A DNA stretch of 64,000 nucleotides from Neobacillus sp. PS3-12 (GCF_030915385.1 NZ_CP133268.1:2223430-2287429), one strand, 5' to 3'; numbered from the stretch's first letter, positions 27,491-36,298 are shown. Numbers and translations: made by a program. The notes: generated by a model not told the origin, from the sequence alone.

Positions 27491-27551
27491 TCTCGTTTGC
27501 CAAAAAGCAAATGGCTGTCAAAAGGTTAATCTTTCGAGACGCACCCTTTTG
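27491..27551 (+). other. Structured 5' leader candidate upstream of the YkuD gene
   Basis: Three pairings can be drawn: TCTCG (27491-27495) with CGAGA (27535-27539), TTTGC (27496-27500) with GCAAA (27507-27511), and CAAAAGG (27519-27525) with CCTTTTG (27545-27551). The first and third cross each other, so two alternative folds or a pseudoknot are possible. It resembles no riboswitch I can assign. Confidence 0.3.
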
Positions 27552-27617
27552 CTTATCGCAACGAATGGTTTCCTTGTTCTTTAGAGATCAAACTGACACC
27601 TATGGGAGGAGAAGAAG

Positions 27618-28967
27618 ATGAAGAAAAGACCCTGGATCGTAACATTGGCAGGCGTGATTGTTTTAAGCGGCTGTTTCGGAGGTTATAAAGTTTATGCCAG
27701 CCATATGGAGCAAAAACACTTCCAAGAAGCACAAGCCACCATCAATGATCTATTTAAGGATAAAGAGCACAAAATTCTTGCTGCAAATGTTAAACCATCT
27801 TTAATAAAAAAAGATCAAAAGAAAATTTCACTCTTGAAAGATAAAAACGACAAAAATAAATTAATAAAAGAATTAGAGAAAGCTAGCGTTCTTTTAGACA
27901 ATGAAACAACAGCAAAGAAGAACGTCAACGAATGTTTAAAGGATGGCATACTGGCTGATGGGGTAACAGAGAGCCAGTTAGACGAAGCTCAGAAATTGGT
28001 TTTAGTGCTAACAGACCCTACGCTGAAAGCCAATTTACAAAAGAAACTGGATGCAGCAAAAACACAATATACTGCTCAAGTAAACGCGGTAAAATCGGTC
28101 TTTGCTTTGTTTACCGATGGTACTCATTCTGCTTTAGCGGATCAAGTTAATAGAGATTCCTACAACGCTTCAAAAAAGCTGGCAGAAGCAGTTCAAAATC
28201 AAGCAAAGAAGAAAGAACTAACGGATCTTTTAGCAAATGTTGACACCTTGCTAACGCAAAAAGAAAAAACAGAGGCAGATGCTGAAATAAAGGCTAAAGC
28301 TGCTGCAGCCCAAACCAGCACGGCACCTAGTACTTCTTCCGCAAGCACTTCGAAGCCAACAGCACAAGCCCAACCAACGGGGTTTGCGGGAATCGTGGCG
28401 AATTCGAAAACTGCGCAGAAAACGGACCAAATTGTAACGGTTGTTGGAAGCGGCACAACAGCAAATGTAACCTTATGGGAAAAAAGCAATAATCAGTGGG
28501 GAGAAGCTTTTTCAACAAGTGGGATGGTCGGTTCCCAAGGCATTGGACAAGCCACTGAAGGCTCCGAACATACTCCAAAGGGAGCCTATACATTAGGCTT
28601 TGCATTTGGCCAATCCAATCCAGGGACCAAATTACCGTTCCGGCATATTACACCGAATAGCTATTGGATCAGCGATGTAAATAGCAATCTTTATAATACT
28701 TGGCAGGAAGGGAATTTTTCCGGCAACGGAAATGAGCATTTGGCGGATTATGAGAATCTACAATACTATTATGCGATTGTGATTAATTACAACATGAATG
28801 CGGTAAAAGGAGCCGGTTCTGGATTTTTCCTACATGTCAGCAACGGTCAGCCCACAGCCGGCTGCGTAGCGGTTCCTAAAAGTTATATGGAACAATTCAT
28901 GACACGGATTCTTTCAGGCGCCTATATCATCAATGTCACAAGTGAAAATGAAGTAGCAAACTATTAA
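27618..28967 (+). CDS. Secreted protein with C-terminal YkuD (L,D-transpeptidase-like) domain
   Basis: 449 residues behind GGGAGGAGAAGAAG. The N-terminus has a signal with LSGC at residues 16-20 that could act as a lipobox. Residues about 30-220 are Lys/Glu/Ala-rich helices, probably coiled coil; 225-260 is a Ser/Thr/Pro linker. The C-terminal part has the YkuD pattern: a His in GFFLHVSNGQPTAGCVAVP with the catalytic Cys 13 residues on. The usual HGC is AGC here, so the order of the catalytic His should be checked. Likely works on peptidoglycan at the outer membrane face; it fits the neighbouring LCP and surface genes. Confidence 0.75.
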   Translation: MKKRPWIVTLAGVIVLSGCFGGYKVYASHMEQKHFQEAQATINDLFKDKEHKILAANVKPSLIKKDQKKISLLKDKNDKNKLIKELEKASVLLDNETTAKKNVNECLKDGILADGVTESQLDEAQKLVLVLTDPTLKANLQKKLDAAKTQYTAQVNAVKSVFALFTDGTHSALADQVNRDSYNASKKLAEAVQNQAKKKELTDLLANVDTLLTQKEKTEADAEIKAKAAAAQTSTAPSTSSASTSKPTAQAQPTGFAGIVANSKTAQKTDQIVTVVGSGTTANVTLWEKSNNQWGEAFSTSGMVGSQGIGQATEGSEHTPKGAYTLGFAFGQSNPGTKLPFRHITPNSYWISDVNSNLYNTWQEGNFSGNGNEHLADYENLQYYYAIVINYNMNAVKGAGSGFFLHVSNGQPTAGCVAVPKSYMEQFMTRILSGAYIINVTSENEVANY

Positions 28968-29007
28968 AGGTACTTATAAATGCGTTAACTTCCATAATCT
29001 ATTTTTT

Positions 29008-29033
29008 AGTCGGCTAATGGCCGACTTTTTTTA
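29008..29033 (+). terminator. Intrinsic terminator after the YkuD gene
   Basis: AGTCGGC (29008-29014) and GCCGACT (29020-29026) form a tight stem followed by seven T. Confidence 0.85.
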
Positions 29034-29296
29034 TTAATTGTTAGATTTTTTCGTTATTTTGGGATGTTTATAGTAACGTCTCCTTTTTTTTTGCCCTTTT
29101 CCGAAATTCAGCTACTTTTTGATGAAAAACGTGATTTTCTTTTCCCAAGTTCACTTTTCATCATGATTTTCTTACTGTTACTTGTTTTTTTGGCTTCAAA
29201 AGTGGTTTTGGTGAAGTCGCTGCCTTTTTCCATTCCATGTATGGTAGAGATACCCGGGAATACATTGGAAGCGCGCGATCCAGAAGGAATTCACAC

Positions 29297-29773
29297 ATGG
29301 AAAGCTTTGAGCAATTAGCAGTCCAATATCAGCCAATGATCCACAAAATTATCAACTCCTTAAATATCTATAAAAATATTGATGAATTCTATCAAACTGG
29401 TTTAATCGCACTTTGGGAAGCACAGCAATCCTTTAAAGAAGAAAAAGGCAGCTTTTCCGGCTTTGCCTACTCTACGATCAAAGGCAGAATCCTTAACCAA
29501 TTAACAATGGAAAAAAAGCAAGAGGAAAGAATGGTCTATCCGGAAGAAGCTTATTGGGAAATGGTTGAAGATCACCCCACTGACCTGATTTCTGATTTAA
29601 TTATGACTTATGGAAAAAACCTCTCAGAAAGGGAAACAAAGTGGTTAATTAAAGCCTGTTTCAACGGACTATCTATCAAGGAAATCGCCAAAAGTGAACA
29701 TATCTCCATATCTGCCGTTAAAAATTGGCGTTCAGATGCCAGAAATAAACTGCGGGAACAGCTTTTAATATAA
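29297..29773 (+). CDS. Small sigma-70 family RNA polymerase sigma factor
   Basis: 159 residues from the ATG at 29297, preceded by AGAAGGAATTC; a TTG/ATG further up would add an unrelated 20 residues. Region 2 is seen in YQPMIHKIINSLN through DEFYQTGLIALWEAQQSF and AYSTIKGRILNQL; region 4 in LSERETKWLIKACFNGLSIKEIAKSEHISISAVKNWR. The spacing leaves no region 3, as in ECF-like or competence/phage-type sigma factors. No anti-sigma gene is adjacent. It is a single gene between two terminators. The regulon is unknown. Confidence 0.8.
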   Translation: MESFEQLAVQYQPMIHKIINSLNIYKNIDEFYQTGLIALWEAQQSFKEEKGSFSGFAYSTIKGRILNQLTMEKKQEERMVYPEEAYWEMVEDHPTDLISDLIMTYGKNLSERETKWLIKACFNGLSIKEIAKSEHISISAVKNWRSDARNKLREQLLI

Positions 29774-29813
29774 TTCAACCCTATATAGTGTCAGATATAT
29801 GGAATGAAAAATG

Positions 29814-29859
29814 AAGGGATAGATGAGCAGATTAGATGTTGCTACATCTATCCTTTTTT
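29814..29859 (+). terminator. Intrinsic terminator after the sigma-factor gene
   Basis: AAGGGATAGATG (29814-29825) pairs with CATCTATCC (29845-29853) followed by TTTTTT. Confidence 0.8.
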
Positions 29860-30345
29860 GCACTACAAATGACCTCATTTACAACAAAAACAGCTTAAAA
29901 AGATGATTGCTGCTAGTGTTTACCCTGGTCTGCGTGTGGTGCCGCCGGCCATAGGCATTCCACCTCTTATATACAGACATTGTCATTAAAAGGACATGGT
30001 TTATGTAAAAAAAAATTCAATCAAACGTTTGATTAAAAAAATTTAGTGGAGTATATATAATCTTTTATGAAGTGGTCTCTGTAGTAATCTCTGGTATTGC
30101 TCGGGTCAGCAGTGTACATTGGATCGTTCAGTTGGATACCATGGATGGAACTTCTAGATCCAATCGTCCCAAATATCAAAATCACATCCTTTTTTTAGAA
30201 ATAGAAAAATTTTCATGAATGAACATGTCTTTTTTACCTTTCCAAATGTATATAAACGGTGAATGGGTGGTGCCATTTTATTCTAGCAATACAGAACACT
30301 GTGAGGCAAAATAGACTTTTGAAATCGGACTAGGAGGAGATATTT
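29860..30345. other. 486-nt intergenic region before the UPF0175 gene
   Basis: No supported gene. It contains the palindrome at 30019-30034 and ends with TAGGAGGAG, the ribosome-binding site of the UPF0175 gene. Confidence 0.4.
30019..30034. promoter_or_regulatory. 16-bp perfect palindrome, second copy
   Basis: AATCAAACGTTTGATT is identical to the core of the palindrome at 7405-7424. It lies about 310 nt upstream of the UPF0175 gene. Likely a binding site for an unlinked dimeric regulator. Confidence 0.45.
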
Positions 30346-30576
30346 TTGGAAATTGGAAGTCTACAAGTGGAGTTTCCCGAGGAGTTTCGGCCTTGCGTCC
30401 ATAGTTTAGTAGGGGCTACACTGCAGGAAAAAATAAGAATTGCCTTAACTATGGAACTATTTTTACGATCAAAGATAAATATTGAAACGGCTGTTGAGTT
30501 ATCCGGTCAATCACCTGCCCATTTTGTTGAACTATCTCGCTCTATGTTGGCCCCTTGGATGAAGGAATTTTTATAA
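30346..30576 (+). CDS. UPF0175-family small protein
   Basis: 76 residues from a TTG start that follows TAGGAGGAGATATTT. The central LQEKIRIALTMELFLRSKINIETAVELSG and the end HFVELSRSM fit UPF0175, small helical proteins often paired with a PIN-type toxin gene and thought to be DNA-binding antitoxins. Here no partner toxin follows; a terminator begins 8 nt after the stop. It may be an orphan antitoxin or a small regulator. Confidence 0.65.
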   Translation: MEIGSLQVEFPEEFRPCVHSLVGATLQEKIRIALTMELFLRSKINIETAVELSGQSPAHFVELSRSMLAPWMKEFL

Positions 30577-30583
30577 TTTTAAA

Positions 30584-30608
30584 AGACAGTAAGGGCCCCT
30601 TACTGTCT
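30584..30608. terminator. Near-perfect bidirectional hairpin
   Basis: AGACAGTAAGGG and CCCTTACTGTCT flank a single C, giving a 12-bp stem between the UPF0175 gene and the convergent broken coiled-coil gene. The downstream sequence lacks a clear T-run on the plus strand. Confidence 0.65.
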
Positions 30609-30893
30609 GTCTAATCGTTCAATATCTGTTTCTACTTTGTAAACTCTTTTATTTAATACTTCAGTTTTATCATCGATATGATCAACAATTTTATCTGTGT
30701 ATAATCCTAAACTATCGACAAGGTTCTTTGTAATTTTTCTTGCCCAACTTCCAGTCTGTTCTGTCCTTGTTTCAATTCATTTATGTCTACGCACATTTCT
30801 TTTAATTCATTCAAAATTTGTTTTAAGATTTCCTCTACAAATTTCTCTCCCGCCCATTTGCCTTTGGGATCCCTAAATACTCCTTCAAAGCTA
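30600..30893 (-). pseudogene. Frameshifted short coiled-coil protein gene
   Basis: One minus-strand frame reads EEILKQILNELKEM then INELKQGQNRLEVGQ; after a shift near 30735 a second frame reads KITKNLVDSLGLYTDKIVDH and VLNKRVYKVETDIERLDRQ to the TAA at 30600-30602. The heptad spacing and the QNRLEVGQ pattern are typical of short coiled-coil proteins common in Bacillaceae and of unknown role. No clear start codon was found, so the N-terminus may be lost. Confidence 0.55.
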
Positions 30894-31097
30894 AACGTAC
30901 ATTCTCACCCCATATTAAAAAACAATTCAAATATTGTCGAGAACTTATTTAATATAGATGACAATATCCATCAACCTTTTAATAACTTTTTTGATATAGT
31001 TATTAAAACTAGTTTGCGAACGCATTTATTTATATATTCAAGACCATCCATGAATCAACAAATTATACTCTACCACTAATATTGGGAGTTGATATGA

Positions 31098-31208
31098 ATG
31101 GAGAGGGAAGAGAATTTCTTAGGTGGATTACTTTGGGGCATATCACTGAGTGTTCCGTTATGGATTGCGTTTATTGGCTGGTTAAAATTGATTATGGATC
31201 ACATCTAA
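31098..31208 (+). CDS. Tiny single-pass membrane protein
   Basis: 36 codons: MEREENFLGGLLWGIS then LSVPLWIAFIGWLKLIMDHI. A charged N-terminus leads into one hydrophobic helix of about 20 residues. GGGAGTTGATATGA precedes the ATG and a good terminator follows at 31231-31274, so the unit has all signs of a real gene. No function can be assigned. Confidence 0.55.
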   Translation: MEREENFLGGLLWGISLSVPLWIAFIGWLKLIMDHI

Positions 31209-31230
31209 AGTTAATTGAAATACATGTATA

Positions 31231-31274
31231 AAGGCGCCAAAGTTCTCGAATAAAGAGGACTTTAGCGCCTTTTA
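31231..31274 (+). terminator. Intrinsic terminator after the tiny membrane protein gene
   Basis: AAGGCGC (31231-31237) pairs with GCGCCTT (31265-31271), with further inner pairing of AAAGT with ACTTT, followed by T. Confidence 0.8.
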
Positions 31275-31325
31275 TTTATCTAGGAAAGGTAGATTAATCT
31301 TAGTACCCGTTCAATAATGTTTCAG

Positions 31326-31469
31326 CTATTTCTTATCATCTTGTTCAATGTAATTGTCTTCTAGATACTCTTCCAAATGTTGATCACCTTTTTTTGCAGC
31401 AAACATGAGACTCATGATGATAATCGTAACAAAGGAACCGCAAAATAGACCAGCTAAAAATAAGAGCAT
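31326..31469 (-). CDS. Small membrane protein, DUF3789-like
   Basis: 47 residues: a hydrophobic N-terminal helix MLLFLAGLFCGSFVTIIIMS followed by an acidic tail with EEYLEDNYIEQDDKK. The ribosome-binding site GGGGGAGAGGAG abuts the ATG at 31467-31469. The layout (one helix with Gly in the first third, then a charged tail) recalls the DUF3789 group, but the match is weak. Confidence 0.5.
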   Translation of the reverse strand: MLLFLAGLFCGSFVTIIIMSLMFAAKKGDQHLEEYLEDNYIEQDDKK

Positions 31470-31586
31470 CTCCTCTCCCCCAATGCCAATTCGGTTTCAC
31501 CAAGTACTCTCCTATATACTTGTATATCCAAATTCTACTTAGTTATAACCAAAACAATTGTCAAAGTTTGTTTAATGATTCTACAC

Positions 31587-31656
31587 TACTCTGTCCCCTC
31601 CAAATTAACAAATCTAATAATTTGTCTTTTTGCGGTGCCTGACACTGATATTCCTC
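31587..31656 (+). repeat. Dispersed intergenic repeat, family A
   Basis: TCCAAATTAACAAATCTAA, TTTGTCTTTTTGCGGTGCC and TGACACTGATA form the best copy of a sequence that recurs at 8752-8792, 41529-41565, 41803-41872 and 49349-49412. ACAAAT and ATTTGT inside it can form a small hairpin. No gene product is encoded. Confidence 0.7.
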
Positions 31657-31709
31657 TACTTTTCTTTTTTCTGTTAAGATAAAAATAAAATAAAAGGGGG
31701 TGATTGATC

Positions 31710-32279
31710 ATGGATATCCAAAGAAATGAAAGCGAACGATACACCTTTCAAGACTATCTCCAATGGGACGATGGAAAACGATATGAAATCATTGATGGCG
31801 AACCGATCCTTCTTGCTGCTCCAGGCAGGAAACATCAAGGAATTGTTTCTTTTTTAACAACCGAATTTAATCTTTATCTAAGAGATAAGAATTGCAAGGT
31901 GTACCCTTCTCCATTCTCCGTTCGTTTCTCCGAAACGGATGATTTTAATGAAGCAGACAATGTGTTTGAACCTGATTTTTCAATTGTACGCAATCCAAGT
32001 CAATTGGATGAATATGGATGCAAGGGAGCACCTGATCTTGTCGTTGAAGTCTTATCCCCTTCTACTTCCAGAAATGATCGAGTGAAAAAATACAATACGT
32101 ATCAGCGTTACGGGGTGAAAGAATATTGGATCATTGATCCTTATAATGAAACGGTTGAAATTTATTCATGGCACGAGGGGACCTATCAACGATGGAATGC
32201 CTATGGACGTGAAGATACCATTACATCCCGTCAATTTAGCGATTTGAGCATTATAGCTGAAGATATGTTTTCTTATTAG
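31710..32279 (+). CDS. Uma2-family (DUF820) restriction-endonuclease-like protein
   Basis: 189 residues. The PD-(D/E)XK core is visible: YEIIDGEPILLAAPG, then EPDFSIV (Asp), then APDLVVEVLSPSTSRNDRVKKYNTYQRYGVKEYWIIDP (catalytic Asp, Glu and Lys). Uma2 proteins are widespread putative nucleases of unknown role, often in many copies and often mobile. The start at 31710 follows AAAGGGGGTGATTGATC. It is a lone gene closed by a terminator, in the repeat-rich accessory region. Confidence 0.88.
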   Translation: MDIQRNESERYTFQDYLQWDDGKRYEIIDGEPILLAAPGRKHQGIVSFLTTEFNLYLRDKNCKVYPSPFSVRFSETDDFNEADNVFEPDFSIVRNPSQLDEYGCKGAPDLVVEVLSPSTSRNDRVKKYNTYQRYGVKEYWIIDPYNETVEIYSWHEGTYQRWNAYGREDTITSRQFSDLSIIAEDMFSY

Positions 32280-32310
32280 AGCTGGGACGTTCCCGGCTCT
32301 ATTTCTTTTT
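32278..32310 (+). terminator. Intrinsic terminator after the Uma2 gene
   Basis: AGAGCTGGGA and TCCCGGCTCT pair around a CGT loop (32278-32300), followed by a T-rich stretch. Confidence 0.8.
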
Positions 32311-32580
32311 AGTGCCCTCGGCCATGGGGGATGGGGTGGGCAGGCACAACCGTGTCTGGCGTCAGCATAAACAACGTTCGGTAAATATATAATCTCACTT
32401 TTAACCTACATTATGAAGTAAAGGTTATCTAACTAACCAAGTTCTTATGTTTCATAGGCTTACGCCAAAAACCGCAAACATCCCGGATTTAGCGCAAAAG
32501 CCTTATGCAACAAACTGGCAGTTATCCTGCAAGATAACTGATTCCCTGACGTTAATATTGATCGGGGTTTACACCCCATA

Positions 32581-32680
32581 CTATTCAGTTGCACTTCTAT
32601 ACAATACTATCACTTCATTCATCACTATTTATTAATCTAACAATCTTCGACTAATCTCGGGTTGTGACAGGCACGGGAAT
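32581..32680 (+). repeat. Dispersed intergenic repeat, family B
   Basis: Runs from CTATTCAGTTGCACTTC to GTTGTGACAGGCACGGGAA. Other copies: 36791-36810 (end only), 49414-49509 and 59299-59367, the last continuing beyond an IS element at 60660-60670. A truncated histidine-kinase relic begins immediately after its right end. Confidence 0.75.
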
Positions 32681-32958
32681 TATGAAAAAATTTATTATGA
32701 ATCATTGGATTATATTTACAATGAAGGAAAACGGTTAGAGGCTCTTTCCTTCAAGCTGATGGATTTGATTCTTCTAAAAAAACAGGAGTTTAAATATTTG
32801 ATCCGTTTTTTATGGTGGACAAAGCCAGATCAAGATCAAATGGAGGAGCGGGCATAGGACTAGCCATTTGCGCAGAAATTGTGAACCTTCATAATGGCCA
32901 AATAAGCGTAAGCAGTGAAGTAGGAATAGGTTCCATTTTTGAAGTAAGTCTCCCTTAA
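32681..32958 (+). pseudogene. Relic of a sensor histidine kinase (internal deletion)
   Basis: The first frame encodes YIYNEGKRLEALSFKLMDLI, a typical stretch after the phospho-acceptor helix of HisKA kinases. It joins, after a frame change and the loss of about 60-80 residues, to GGAGIGLAICAEIVNLHNGQ and SSEVGIGSIFEVSLP and a stop at 32956-32958, which is the G2 box and end of the ATPase domain. The gene for a PepSY protein follows, a common partner of such kinases. Confidence 0.8.
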
Positions 32959-33076
32959 ACTTTACAACTTGTTTACATGTAATCGATACTTCTAAGATAT
33001 CTGTTTTCTATTATTACAAATGTAAGGTTGGAGATGGCCAGATCCAAAAAAATAACCATGGGAGGTTCCATAATTC

Positions 33077-33766
33077 ATGATAAATTTAAAAAACAAACGA
33101 ATGATTGGTGCGGCAGTTTCTACTTTGTTATTAGCTGGAAGCTTAGGAGGAACAGTTTTTGCCGCACAGAAAATGGACGTCGTAAAAAAAGATGTTCTTA
33201 TGACGGAAAAGGTTGCGACTAATAATTCTATTGAAAAAACGATTAACGAGAACGAGGGGAACACTGCTTCCGTAACGGAGCAGCAGGCGGTGGATATCAC
33301 TCAAAAGGCGCTTAAAACTATTTTTGATGTTGAGGTAAAAGATGGAGGGTATACACTGGAAACAGAATATTTTGATCAGTCTAAGAATAATGCGTCTTAT
33401 AAGGGCAGATCTATTTGGTCAGTTTACTTCACAAAGGTACAGTCGGACAGAGGCCCTTTTGATATTAAATCTGCTTTCATAGATGCTAAGACTGGAGAAA
33501 TACTCAGTATGTCCAGTCAAAACTCAACTGATGCAAAAGCTACTCAAGTATTAAGTCAAGAGGCTGCAAAGTCCATGGTTACTGATTTTGTTCAAGCAAA
33601 GGAATTAACTAAAGGTACAGCTATTAAAGACATTCAGGTAAACACTAAAAATGCCAAAAAAGTAATTGTTGTTGAAGTAAATCTGGAAAACGGAAAAGGA
33701 ATAACAGTATTAATAAACAGTACAACTAATAAAATTATGGCTTGGCAAAACCGGATAGGAGAGTAA
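33077..33766 (+). CDS. Secreted PepSY-domain protein
   Basis: 229 residues. Signal peptide at 1-30 (KNKRMIGAAVSTLLLAGSLGGTVFAAQ). A first PepSY unit starts near residue 65 (VTEQQAVDITQKALKTIFDVEVKDGGYTLE) and the pattern WSVYFTK...FDIKSAFIDAKTGEILSM is its strand core; a second half follows (LSQEAAKSMVTDFVQAKEL). PepSY domains are thought to inhibit or modulate extracellular peptidases or kinases. GGGAGG precedes the start. The kinase relic in front suggests that this was once part of a kinase/PepSY sensory unit. Confidence 0.8.
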   Translation: MINLKNKRMIGAAVSTLLLAGSLGGTVFAAQKMDVVKKDVLMTEKVATNNSIEKTINENEGNTASVTEQQAVDITQKALKTIFDVEVKDGGYTLETEYFDQSKNNASYKGRSIWSVYFTKVQSDRGPFDIKSAFIDAKTGEILSMSSQNSTDAKATQVLSQEAAKSMVTDFVQAKELTKGTAIKDIQVNTKNAKKVIVVEVNLENGKGITVLINSTTNKIMAWQNRIGE

Positions 33767-33770
33767 TGTA

Positions 33771-33814
33771 AACACTGCATTGGAAGATTCAATTCTAATG
33801 CAGTGTTTTTTTTG
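33771..33814 (+). terminator. Intrinsic terminator after the PepSY gene
   Basis: AACACTGCATT (33771-33781) pairs with AATGCAGTGTT (33797-33807), followed by T. Confidence 0.85.
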
Positions 33815-33846
33815 TTATCTTATTACTATCTTTCAAATCACTCTTG

Positions 33847-33903
33847 AAAAACCTCATTTACTTATGATACGGTTCACCGTAACATAGCTAAATGAGGTTT
33901 TTA
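33847..33903. terminator. Bidirectional hairpin between PepSY and chemoreceptor genes
   Basis: AAAAACCTCATTTA pairs with TAAATGAGGTTTTTA, with an inner ACGGTTCACCGT palindrome. A/T runs on both sides suit termination from either direction, including the leftward chemoreceptor transcript. Confidence 0.6.
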
Positions 33904-34028
33904 AAGTAACAAACAACCTTGCTAGACTATTTTTACTTTTGGCCTGCGCCCAAATATTTCGCTTAGCTCCAAATCCTATTTTTCCATTTACCTAACAGGT
34001 TATGAAGTAAATAATCCTCTATCTACTT

Positions 34029-36002
34029 TTAATATGAAAATTGATTGATTTCTAATTTTAATTCGTCTGCCATTTTTGAAAGGGAGCTGACAGATGCCGA
34101 AACTTCCTCAATGGAAGCTTGCTGTTCCTGGGTTGATGCCGCCACTTCTTCAGAAATAGCTGCATTGTCTCTTGCAATATTTGCAAGTTCATTTGCGGTT
34201 GCTGTCACTTCTTGAATCCCAGCAGATATTTGCTGAACGGTAGCTGAAATAGACTCAATTTGCGGAGTCATTTCCTGCATACTTTTCATAATCTGATCAA
34301 ACTTACTAATTGTTTCTGCTGAAACCTTAATCCCATTGTCCACTTCTTCTGTTATTTTCCCCATAACTTGAACCGAATTATTTGTATCATTTTGTATTCC
34401 CTTGATTAATTCAGTTATTTGTTTTGCTGAGTTCTGTGATTGTTCAGCTAATTTACGAACCTCAGCAGCTACTACCGCAAAACCTTTTCCATGTTCACCG
34501 GCCCTTGCAGCTTCAATGGCAGCATTTAATGCCAGCAGATTGGTCTGATTGGCAATTTCACTAATAATATCCAATATTGAACCGATTTCGATTGAGCGTT
34601 CATATAATGAATTAATCATCTGATTAGATTTTTCTACGGAATTAGAAATAGAATTCATCTGGTTCATTGTACGATGAACAGATTTTCCCCCTTCCACTGC
34701 TTGTTCAGAAGTTTTAACGGAAAGTTCCGACACCAAACTGGAATTATCAACAATTTGAATAACTCCCTTTGAGATTTCCTCTAGGATTCTGGCATTTCCG
34801 TCCAAACCACTTGTCTGGTTCTCAGCACCACTTGCCACTTCCTGTATTACTTTTGTTACCTCTCCTGTAGAAATACTGGTTTGTTCAGTACTAGCTGCCA
34901 ACTGTTCCGTATGTGAAGCAACTTGCTCAGCACTTATTTCTATTTTTTCAATAAGGGTGCGCAAACTGGACTGCATACTATTAAAAGCCTTGCTTACTTC
35001 GCCAATTTCATCATTGGATGTTATATCAATCTGTTCAGTTAAATCTCCATTACTTACTTTTAATACTTTATCCCTCAGGATTAGAATTGGTTTTATAAAC
35101 GAGCCTACCAGTAGAAAAATTATTATCCCACCTAGAATAAAGGAAATAACGATCACTAATAGTGTTCGATTAAAAATAGGTTTTGCAGCATTGGCAGAAT
35201 CAGATAATAGCGTAGTTCCTGCCAATTTCCATCCCGTTAATTTATTGGTTGTAAACTCCATTACATTATTTTGTCCATTTAAATTGTATTGGAACTCACC
35301 ATTATCGCTTTTAAATACTTGATCAAAAAATGACTCTTTCGCTTGAGTGCCAATTTTTGCAGTTGGATGGGTTATATATAGCCGATCCTCGCTTAAAAGA
35401 AAGGCATATCCGCTTTCACCAATTTTTATACTGTTTGTCAGTTTACTAATTGAATTAAGGTTCAAATCAATCCCAATGACCCCTGAGCTATCATCTAATG
35501 TTTTGGCAATCGTAACTGTCATTTTTCCAGTAGAAGCTGCAATATATGGAGGAGTTATAACGACTTTGCCACTGTTTTGCATTGCCTGCTGATACCAACC
35601 TCTTTTTCTAGGATCATAACCGCTAGCTAACTGCCTTCTTGGGGATTCAACCATTAATCCTGTATTTGTTCCAACGTATATACCCTCTATTTCCGGATGG
35701 AGAGCAGCATATTTATCAAAATATTTTCTGACTTCCGGACTGTCTTCTCCATTATATTGCTGGGAATTCACGATGCTTGAAAAATAATCAGCATCATTCA
35801 TTTTTGGGCTTATAAAGTTATCAATGGTTGAATTAAGCAAATTAATATTTGTGGATGCTGTATGCAGTATTTCACTTCTAACTTCTGACTCCGCACTATT
35901 ATATCCAATAATTCCAATCGTAACGGATGGAATAATGAGAATGATAAAAAAAGCAATCATTATTTTTAATTTCAAACTAATGTTTCCCCATTTAAATTTC
36001 AT
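34029..36002 (-). CDS. Methyl-accepting chemotaxis protein with dCache sensor
   Basis: 657 residues. Membrane helix 1 at about 13-35; extracellular double-Cache domain at about 40-275 ([34 protein letters not shown] and [13 protein letters not shown] are its pocket strands); membrane helix 2 at about 280-302; HAMP to about 355; signalling domain with the hairpin tip [41 protein letters not shown]. Cache receptors of this type in Bacillus usually bind amino acids or organic acids. No other chemotaxis genes are adjacent. Single-gene transcript; TAGGAGGAT-like site upstream of the ATG. Confidence 0.93.
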   Translation of the reverse strand: MKFKWGNISLKLKIMIAFFIILIIPSVTIGIIGYNSAESEVRSEILHTASTNINLLNSTIDNFISPKMNDADYFSSIVNSQQYNGEDSPEVRKYFDKYAALHPEIEGIYVGTNTGLMVESPRRQLASGYDPRKRGWYQQAMQNSGKVVITPPYIAASTGKMTVTIAKTLDDSSGVIGIDLNLNSISKLTNSIKIGESGYAFLLSEDRLYITHPTAKIGTQAKESFFDQVFKSDNGEFQYNLNGQNNVMEFTTNKLTGWKLAGTTLLSDSANAAKPIFNRTLLVIVISFILGGIIIFLLVGSFIKPILILRDKVLKVSNGDLTEQIDITSNDEIGEVSKAFNSMQSSLRTLIEKIEISAEQVASHTEQLAASTEQTSISTGEVTKVIQEVASGAENQTSGLDGNARILEEISKGVIQIVDNSSLVSELSVKTSEQAVEGGKSVHRTMNQMNSISNSVEKSNQMINSLYERSIEIGSILDIISEIANQTNLLALNAAIEAARAGEHGKGFAVVAAEVRKLAEQSQNSAKQITELIKGIQNDTNNSVQVMGKITEEVDNGIKVSAETISKFDQIMKSMQEMTPQIESISATVQQISAGIQEVTATANELANIARDNAAISEEVAASTQEQQASIEEVSASVSSLSKMADELKLEINQFSY

Positions 36003-36261
36003 AATGTCTTTATCCTCCTATAATGCCTCTTGCTAGATTAATGTATTTTTCTATATTTTTGATATCGTCTTTTTTCTCTAAGTATTGAGTTAATAATAAA
36101 TTCATACTCTTTAGACTACTCTAAGCGATCCTATCCATGCAAAATTGCTTCATCAAAATATAGCCTTTTATACTTGTAAAAGACAGCAGTACAGTTCTGG
36201 GGAAATAGATATATCTTTTTGTGGTAGAAAGTATTATAAGTTTTCCGACCAACTGTAAAAC

Positions 36262-36298
36262 AAAATAAAGGACTTACCTTAAGTCCCGATAAGTCCTT
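36262..36298 (-). terminator. Terminator after the integrase relic
   Basis: On the minus strand AAGGACTTA (36298-36290) pairs with TAAGTCCTT (36276-36268), followed by TATTTT. It would end leftward transcription from the integrase relic. Confidence 0.65.

Noticed and set aside
27491..27551. c-di-AMP (ydaO) riboswitch before the YkuD gene
   Set aside because: Only two short words resemble the motif, and the conserved GACAGCTAAC-type end and the first helices are missing.
29064..29318. 84-codon hydrophobic frame before the sigma-factor gene
   Set aside because: It overlaps the sigma-factor start and the preceding terminator region, has no ribosome-binding site, and the hydrophobicity comes from T-rich DNA.
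32447..32635. 62-codon plus-strand frame
   Set aside because: It runs into a copy of repeat family B and has repeat-like rather than protein-like composition.
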